From assembly GCA_029883965.1 (NCBI GenBank), contig JAOUIN010000009.1, forward strand, positions 1 through 26,606: 26,606 nucleotides of DNA, read 5' to 3'. The notes beneath the pieces are model-generated. The model was not told where the DNA came from, made no database searches, and saw nothing but the letters and a program-made list of their open reading frames with translations. A program made the position numbers and the translations under genes. Below are positions 21,824-26,606 of this stretch, piece by piece; the stretch's first letter is position 1, and the number at the start of each line of letters is the position of its first letter. This DNA comes from Betaproteobacteria bacterium (GTDB taxonomy: Bacteria; Pseudomonadota; Gammaproteobacteria; Burkholderiales; SG8-41).

Positions 21824-24760
21824 TTGAACGCCCCTGTTGATGGCCATCGACCGCTGACCGCAGTCGCCGATCCCGCCGCGCTTGCCCGGCATCTGAGCCG
21901 CAGCATCAAGGGTGAAGTCCGCTTCGACGCGGGCGCCCGCGCCGTCTATTCGGCGGATGCCTCGAACTATCGCCAGATCCCCATCGGGGTCGTCGTGCCG
22001 CGCGACGTCGAGGACGTCATCGAAACCATGGATATTTGCCGGGAACACGGTGTCCCGGTGCTGCCGCGCGGCGGCGGCACTTCCCAGAACGGCCAGTGCG
22101 TCAATATCGCGGTGGTCATCGACACCTCGAAGTATCTGAATCGTGTGCTCGAAATCGATCCGGCCGGCATGAGTGCACGCGTCGAACCGGGAACGGTATG
22201 CGACACGTTGCGCGATGCCGCAGAAAAACACGGTTTGACCTTCGGTCCGGATCCGGCGACACACAGTCGCTGCACGCTCGGTGGAATGATCGGCAATAAT
22301 TCCTGCGGCGCGCACTCGGTCATGGCCGGCAAGACCGTCGACAATATCGAAACGCTGGACATTTTGACTTACGACGGGCTGCGGCTGACCGTAGGCCCGA
22401 CCAGCGAAGACGACCTGGTGCGCATCATCCGCGCCGGCGGGCGCCGCGGCGAGATATACAGCCGGCTGCGTACGCTGCGTGACCGGTATGCCGATCTGAT
22501 CCGCGCACGGTTCCCGAAAATCAAGCGCCGCGTCTCCGGCTACAACCTCGACCAGCTGTTGCCGGAAAACGGATTTAACGTCGCACGCGCGCTGGTGGGC
22601 ACCGAGGGCACCTGCGTATTCACGCTGGGTGCGCAAGCCCGTCTGGTGCACAGCCCGCAGCAGCGGGTTCTGCTGGTGCTGGGCTTTCCCGACATCTATC
22701 TTGCCGGCGACGCCGTTCCCGACATACTGCCGTTCAAACCCATCGCCACCGAAGGGCTCGACGAACGCATCATCGGGGGATTGCGCGAACGCGGCTTGCG
22801 TGGTGAGGACATCGCGTTGCTGCCTCAGGGCAACGCGTGGATCATGATTGAATTCGGCGCCGAGACCGTGCAGGCTGCGAGCGCGCAGGCCACAGCGCTG
22901 GTAGAACACTACGCCGGCAGGGCGGGAGCCCCGTCATCATGGCTGATCACCGACCCGGCCATGTGCGAACGTATCTGGACCATCCGCGAGACTGCAGCAT
23001 CAGCGACCGCGCTGACGATCCATGCGGATCAGCCCGACCCCGTCGTGGGCTGGGAGGATGCTGCGGTCGATCCGCTGCGGCTGGGCGACTATCTGCGCGA
23101 ATTCCAGGCGCTGGTCGACCGTCATGGTTATGAAACCTCGCTCTACGGTCATTTCGGTGACGGCTGCATCCACGCCCGCATCACCTTCGACACCCGCTCG
23201 GCGGAGGGCATTCGCACCTGGCGCGACTTCCTGCGGGCCGCCGCCGAACTCGTCGTCAAATACGGCGGGTCACTCTCCGGCGAGCACGGCGACGGTCAGG
23301 CCAAGGCGGAATTCCTGCCGGTGATGTACGGCGAGGAGCTGATGCAGGCGTTCCGCGAATTCAAGGCCATCTGGGATCCGGACAACCGCATGAACCCGGG
23401 CAAGGTCATCGACCCCTACCGGGCTGACGAAAACCTCAAATACGGTCCCGACTATCAGCCGCTGCGTCCGGCAACTGCGTTTGCGTTCACCAGCCGCGAA
23501 GGCAACGGCTTCAACCGCGCGATTGAACGCTGCGTCGGCATGGGCAAATGCCGCGCGCACGCCGGCGGCGTAATGTGCCCCAGTTATCGCGCGACGCGCG
23601 AAGAGCGCTATTCCACACGTGGCCGCGCCCGCCTGCTGGGTGAAATGCTCCGCGGCGAGATCATCCGTGACGGCTGGCAAAGCGAGGAGGTCCGCGAAGC
23701 CCTCGATCTCTGCCTCGCCTGCAAGGGCTGCCGGTCCGATTGCCCTACGCATACCGACATGGCCGCGTACAAAGCCGAGTTCCTGCATCATCACTATCAA
23801 GGGAAACTGCGTCCGGTGCAGGCCTATACGATGGGACTGATCGGTCACTGGGCAAGATGGGCCGCGCTCGCACCACGCATCGTGAACCTGCTGGCCGCCA
23901 CGCCGGGGCTGTCCGCGCTGCTCAAGTTTGCGGGCGGCATCGCGCAGCAACGCGCTATCCCGAAGTTCGCCCGCCGCACCTTCCGCACGTGGTTCCAGCG
24001 GCGCAGTCCCGCACCGCCGGCCGGCACAAACCGCGGCCGCGTCATTCTGTGGGCGGACACGTTCAACAATCACTTCCAGCCGGGTTCGGCTGCCGCGGCG
24101 GTCGAAGTCCTGGAAACGCTGGGCTATACCGTTACCCTCCCCGAACGACATCTGTGTTGCGGCCGGCCGCTCTATGATTTCGGCATGCTCGACAGTGCGC
24201 GCGCCCACCTCCGGGAAATTCTGGATGTGCTGGAACCCGACATCCGCGCCGGCGTACCGATCATCGGCCTCGAGCCGGCCTGCCTGTCGGTGTTCCGCGA
24301 TGAACTGCTGAATTTTTTTCCCGAAAATGCGTTGGCCAGGAAAATGAGCCTGCAGGTGCATCTGTTCAGCGATTTCCTGATGAGCATCACCGACTGGGAT
24401 CCGCCGCAGCTTGGGGGTGATGCGCTGGTGCACGGGCACTGCCATCAGAAATCCGTATTCGGCATGGCGTCCGAATTGGCCTTGCTGAAGCGTCTGGGCA
24501 TACGCGCCCGCACGGCCGAGTCCGGCTGTTGCGGCATGGCCGGGGCATTCGGCTTCAACCCGGAACACTACGAAATTTCGGTGAAGACGGGAGAAGCCGC
24601 GTTGCTGCCCGCAGTACGTGCCGCCGATGAACACACCATGATCATTGCCAGCGGCTACAGCTGCCGCGAGCAGATTGCCCAGTTGACCGATCGCAATGCC
24701 CTGCATATAGCCGAAGTGGTCGCGCTTGCATTGACGCGCGCCGGTCGCATCGCCGCGTAA
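21824..24760 (+). CDS. FAD-linked 2-hydroxyacid dehydrogenase fused to Fe-S/CCG domains (YdiJ-like)
   Basis: A 978-residue fusion. The FAD-binding type 4 domain (about 30-190) has PRGGGTSQNG and TLGGMIGNNSCG. The FAD-oxidase C-terminal domain (to about 540) has YGHFGDGCIHARI (His443, His450) and SGEHGDG. Then come an Fe-S region with CVGMGKC (from Cys570) and CLACKGCRSDC (from Cys630), and two CCG domains (HLCCGRP at 778-779, SGCCGMAGAF at 902-903). This is the GlcD-GlpC fusion layout of E. coli YdiJ; such enzymes oxidise 2-hydroxyacids and pass electrons to a quinone or cytochrome. I chose TTG 21824 because GGAG lies 5 bases before it; no ATG is suitably placed. Next to xsc, a hydroxysulfonate such as 3-sulfolactate is a reasonable substrate guess, but 2-hydroxyglutarate or lactate is not excluded. 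Confidence 0.88.
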   Translation: MNAPVDGHRPLTAVADPAALARHLSRSIKGEVRFDAGARAVYSADASNYRQIPIGVVVPRDVEDVIETMDICREHGVPVLPRGGGTSQNGQCVNIAVVIDTSKYLNRVLEIDPAGMSARVEPGTVCDTLRDAAEKHGLTFGPDPATHSRCTLGGMIGNNSCGAHSVMAGKTVDNIETLDILTYDGLRLTVGPTSEDDLVRIIRAGGRRGEIYSRLRTLRDRYADLIRARFPKIKRRVSGYNLDQLLPENGFNVARALVGTEGTCVFTLGAQARLVHSPQQRVLLVLGFPDIYLAGDAVPDILPFKPIATEGLDERIIGGLRERGLRGEDIALLPQGNAWIMIEFGAETVQAASAQATALVEHYAGRAGAPSSWLITDPAMCERIWTIRETAASATALTIHADQPDPVVGWEDAAVDPLRLGDYLREFQALVDRHGYETSLYGHFGDGCIHARITFDTRSAEGIRTWRDFLRAAAELVVKYGGSLSGEHGDGQAKAEFLPVMYGEELMQAFREFKAIWDPDNRMNPGKVIDPYRADENLKYGPDYQPLRPATAFAFTSREGNGFNRAIERCVGMGKCRAHAGGVMCPSYRATREERYSTRGRARLLGEMLRGEIIRDGWQSEEVREALDLCLACKGCRSDCPTHTDMAAYKAEFLHHHYQGKLRPVQAYTMGLIGHWARWAALAPRIVNLLAATPGLSALLKFAGGIAQQRAIPKFARRTFRTWFQRRSPAPPAGTNRGRVILWADTFNNHFQPGSAAAAVEVLETLGYTVTLPERHLCCGRPLYDFGMLDSARAHLREILDVLEPDIRAGVPIIGLEPACLSVFRDELLNFFPENALARKMSLQVHLFSDFLMSITDWDPPQLGGDALVHGHCHQKSVFGMASELALLKRLGIRARTAESGCCGMAGAFGFNPEHYEISVKTGEAALLPAVRAADEHTMIIASGYSCREQIAQLTDRNALHIAEVVALALTRAGRIAA

Positions 24761-24772
24761 AGGCGGCTCCCC

Positions 24773-25549
24773 ATGCTCGGCATCGACACGCTCTCGCCCT
24801 GGCTGATCACGTACGTCGTAATCGTGATCATGTTCTGCGGCTGGGTGCAAGGCGCGCTGGGCATGGGATTCCCGATGATCGCCACGCCGCTGATTGCCGC
24901 CGTGACCAACATGCAGTTTGCTGTGGTCACCATATTGCTGCCGTGTCTCGCCACGGTCATCGTCACTCTGGCAAAAAGCCCCGACTTCGGCATCGTCCTG
25001 CGCAGGTTCTGGTGGATACCCCTCTGCGGCCTGCCCGGTGCAGCCATCGGCGCACAGCTGTTCGTGCTGTTTCCGCAGTTTCCTTACGCGCTACTGCTCG
25101 CCGGCGTGATTCTGGTTTATCTGGGGATGCTGCGCCTGGGTCATTTGGAATGGCCGCTGATGAAACGACATCACAGGATTTCAGGCGTCGGCTGTGGACT
25201 GCTTGCCGGCCTATTTGAAAGCACTGCGAATATCGCTGCGCCGCCGCTTATCATCTATTACCTCAACATCAGTCTGCCGCCCCTGATGCTGGTGCCGGCG
25301 ATGAACATCAGTTTTTTTGTCGGCAAGTGCACCCAGTTTGTCACCCTGGTCGCCGGCGGCATCGCATCGCCAAGCCAATGGTTGATCACTTTGCCACTGG
25401 CCGTGATCGCCACCGCAACCTGTCTGATCGGCACCAGGACCCGCAGTCGCATCGACGGCGAAACCTACCGGATATGGATGCGCCGCATGCTGTTTGCCAT
25501 CGCCATCGTACTCATGGTGCAGGAAGCCTATGATTTCCTGTTGGCTTAA
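24773..25549 (+). CDS. TauE/SafE-family membrane transporter, probable sulfite exporter
   Basis: A 258-residue integral membrane protein with about eight hydrophobic segments and the two-fold repeated glycine-rich helices of the TauE/SafE family (GWVQGALGMGFPMIATPLIAA near the N-terminus; a second half starting ISGVGCGLLAGLFESTANIAAPPLI). Members export sulfite, sulfoacetate or related anions; others move unrelated substrates. It begins 12 bp after the dehydrogenase stop with AAGG upstream, so the two are co-transcribed. Beside xsc, which releases sulfite, sulfite export is the likely role. A strong terminator follows directly. Confidence 0.85.
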   Translation: MLGIDTLSPWLITYVVIVIMFCGWVQGALGMGFPMIATPLIAAVTNMQFAVVTILLPCLATVIVTLAKSPDFGIVLRRFWWIPLCGLPGAAIGAQLFVLFPQFPYALLLAGVILVYLGMLRLGHLEWPLMKRHHRISGVGCGLLAGLFESTANIAAPPLIIYYLNISLPPLMLVPAMNISFFVGKCTQFVTLVAGGIASPSQWLITLPLAVIATATCLIGTRTRSRIDGETYRIWMRRMLFAIAIVLMVQEAYDFLLA

Positions 25550-25554
25550 AAACA

Positions 25555-25578
25555 AAAAGCCGGCATAAGCCGGCTTTT
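25555..25578. terminator. Bidirectional intrinsic terminator between the TauE-like gene and grxD
   Basis: A perfect 10-bp stem, AAAAGCCGGC (25555-25564) against GCCGGCTTTT (25569-25578), with an ATAA loop. It is flanked by A and T tracts on both sides, so it serves both converging genes. The stem core is the same as that of the terminator at 19693-19720. Confidence 0.88.
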
Positions 25579-25596
25579 CTCGGGGTTCGCGGTCTT

Positions 25597-25905
25597 TCAG
25601 GGCTGCAGAATTTTCTGCAGCTCACCGCTTTGGTACATCTCGGACACGATGTCGGACCCGCCGACGAACTCACCATTGACGTACAGTTGCGGAATGGTCG
25701 GCCAGTTGGCGTATTGCTTGATCCCCTGGCGGATTTCCGGATCTTCAAGCACGTTGACCGTAAACATTTCATTGACGCCACAGGCGCGCAGGATCTTGAC
25801 CGCGTTCGCCGAAAAACCGCACTGCGGAAAATCCGGCGAGCCCTTCATATAAAGCACGACCTTGTGGCCCGTAACCTGATTCTTGATGGTTTCCTGAACA
25901 GACAT
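25597..25905 (-). CDS. grxD: Monothiol glutaredoxin, Grx4 family
   Basis: A 102-residue monothiol glutaredoxin that binds and transfers 2Fe-2S clusters, often with BolA partners. The active site is the hallmark CGFS (PQCGFSANAV). The KGSPDFP segment, the NWPTIPQLYVNGEFVGGSDIV glutathione-binding block and the C-terminal GELQKIL are canonical. AGGAG lies 8 bases before the ATG at 25905, which excludes the longer start at 25929. It stands alone, with its own promoter and a shared terminator. Confidence 0.97.
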   Translation of the reverse strand: MSVQETIKNQVTGHKVVLYMKGSPDFPQCGFSANAVKILRACGVNEMFTVNVLEDPEIRQGIKQYANWPTIPQLYVNGEFVGGSDIVSEMYQSGELQKILQP

Positions 25906-25945
25906 GACTGCAACTCCTAAACTTGACAAAAACTATCGGGATTGA

Positions 25946-25974
25946 AGTTTAGCGATGCCGCGCGACAGGGTCAA
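25946..25974 (-). promoter_or_regulatory. Predicted sigma-70 promoter of grxD
   Basis: On the minus strand, -35 TTGACC (25974 to 25969; 5 of 6) and -10 TAAACT (25951 to 25946; 4 of 6) have a 17-bp spacer. The leader would be about 34 bases. Confidence 0.55.
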
Positions 25975-26043
25975 GTCAGCCGCCGGAACATAGTCATAAG
26001 TGCGGTGACGGTCAGCCGGTGATCCCCCGATTTTCACCTGCAA

Positions 26044-26606
26044 TCAGCGCGCCGCTTCCTGCGCCGTCAATGCGTGCAGCAGTGATTCCGGCATCAACGC
26101 AGCGCCAAACACTTCCAGCGCCGCGGATTCCATCAACTCGGCTTCCCAGCTGAACCAGCGACCAACGCTGTCCGGTTTGTGATCCGACGCATCGCATAAC
26201 GCAGGGTCGGTCACCACCTGCAGCTTGCGACAAGCGTTGGGGCGGACCTCGTAAACCGTGCAGGCGTTGTCGACACCCAGAAACGTGCACGCCTTGTCGG
26301 CCCGCGGCTGCTGCCGCCAGGTATCTACCGTGTATCGGCACTGTCGTTCCAGACGAGCCTGATCCAGCGCCACGCCGTTTTCGTGCGCAACACTGACCAG
26401 CAGCGCCGCTTCGTGCGGCCAGATTTCGACGGCCTCATGACAGCAATGACTGCAGCCCTTGCTGCACTGAATGTTGCGACTGTCCGGGTCTTTAGCGCGA
26501 TCACGCATGATCACCTCGTCCATCACTGTGTGTACATCACGCGCGATTTCCAGTGGATCCTGTTTGTCTGCCGCATGGAACCGTGCGACATGGCGATCAT
26601 AGATCT
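26044..26606 (-). CDS. YkgJ-family zinc/iron-chelating cysteine-cluster protein, 5' end beyond window
   Basis: A CxxCxxCC-type protein of the YkgJ (UPF0153) family with unknown function. The cluster CSKGCSHCCHEAVEIWPHEAALL is followed by CTFLGVDNACTVYEVRPNACRKL, both diagnostic. In-frame GTG and ATG codons occur at 26526 and 26523, but the frame stays open to the window edge and reads like real protein (for example HAADKQDPLEIARDVHTVMDEV). The gene therefore most likely starts outside the window, and the visible part is at least 187 codons. The metal bound is not established for this family. Confidence 0.82.
   Translation of the reverse strand, partial: IYDRHVARFHAADKQDPLEIARDVHTVMDEVIMRDRAKDPDSRNIQCSKGCSHCCHEAVEIWPHEAALLVSVAHENGVALDQARLERQCRYTVDTWRQQPRADKACTFLGVDNACTVYEVRPNACRKLQVVTDPALCDASDHKPDSVGRWFSWEAELMESAALEVFGAALMPESLLHALTAQEAAR

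Noticed and set aside
21767..22909. Minus-strand frame of 380 codons
   Set aside because: Covers the dehydrogenase N-terminus in antisense and part of the control region; no motif and no ribosome-binding site.
23270..24850. Minus-strand frame of 526 codons
   Set aside because: Antisense to the FAD/Fe-S dehydrogenase, whose family motifs run through the whole region; the antisense product is compositionally typical of a shadow.
25981..26043. Possible terminator hairpin behind the YkgJ-type gene
   Set aside because: The GTCACCG/TCACCGG words are direct rather than inverted repeats and no T run follows.

Overview
This window looks like a GC-rich proteobacterial chromosome, most likely Betaproteobacteria (Nitrosomonadales, Rhodocyclales or Burkholderiales type). 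I base this on gene order: argH / algZ-algR / hemC-hemD-hemX-hemY; aroQ-accB-accC-prmA followed by a DUF3426 zinc-ribbon protein; and the cutA-dsbD-tlpA group. No rRNA, tRNA, CRISPR, IS element or prophage is recognisable. Coding density is high, with several 4-bp ATGA overlaps. Only two gene-free stretches reach about 300 bp: the aroQ leader and the xsc divergent promoter region.

Left part (1-9671, all minus strand): a chain running leftward. It starts with an SDR/epimerase-like gene, cutA, dsbD and a TlpA-type thioredoxin. After a 386-bp gap come aroQ, accB, accC, prmA, the DUF3426 protein, gcvT and the first codons of a probable gcvH. Together these cover periplasmic thiol redox, chorismate and fatty-acid precursor supply, ribosomal protein modification and glycine cleavage.

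Middle (9741-18638): a 2Fe-2S/FAD/NAD(P) reductase (plus) converges on the heme operon hemC-D-X-Y (minus). Upstream of hemC lie a small periplasmic thioredoxin-fold gene on the opposite strand and the algZ-algR two-component pair. argH diverges from algZ across only 34 bp. This matches the known argH-algZR-hemCD layout except for the inserted thioredoxin-fold gene.

Right part (18655-25578) is the accessory and most interesting section. It holds a LacI-family regulator, xsc (sulfoacetaldehyde acetyltransferase), a divergent FAD plus Fe-S 2-hydroxyacid dehydrogenase of the YdiJ/GlcD-GlpC fusion type, and a TauE/SafE-family exporter. A near-perfect LacI-type operator (21641-21654) lies between xsc and the dehydrogenase and covers the predicted -35 of xsc. 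Two near-identical intrinsic terminators bracket the xsc-dehydrogenase-exporter block. I read this as a compact, LacI-controlled organosulfonate catabolism module: a hydroxysulfonate is oxidised, sulfoacetaldehyde is cleaved to acetyl phosphate and sulfite, and sulfite is exported. The usual pta, sulfonate importer and sulfopyruvate decarboxylase genes are absent here, so the substrate is open.

The window ends with grxD (monothiol glutaredoxin) and a YkgJ-type cysteine-cluster gene that runs off the right edge.
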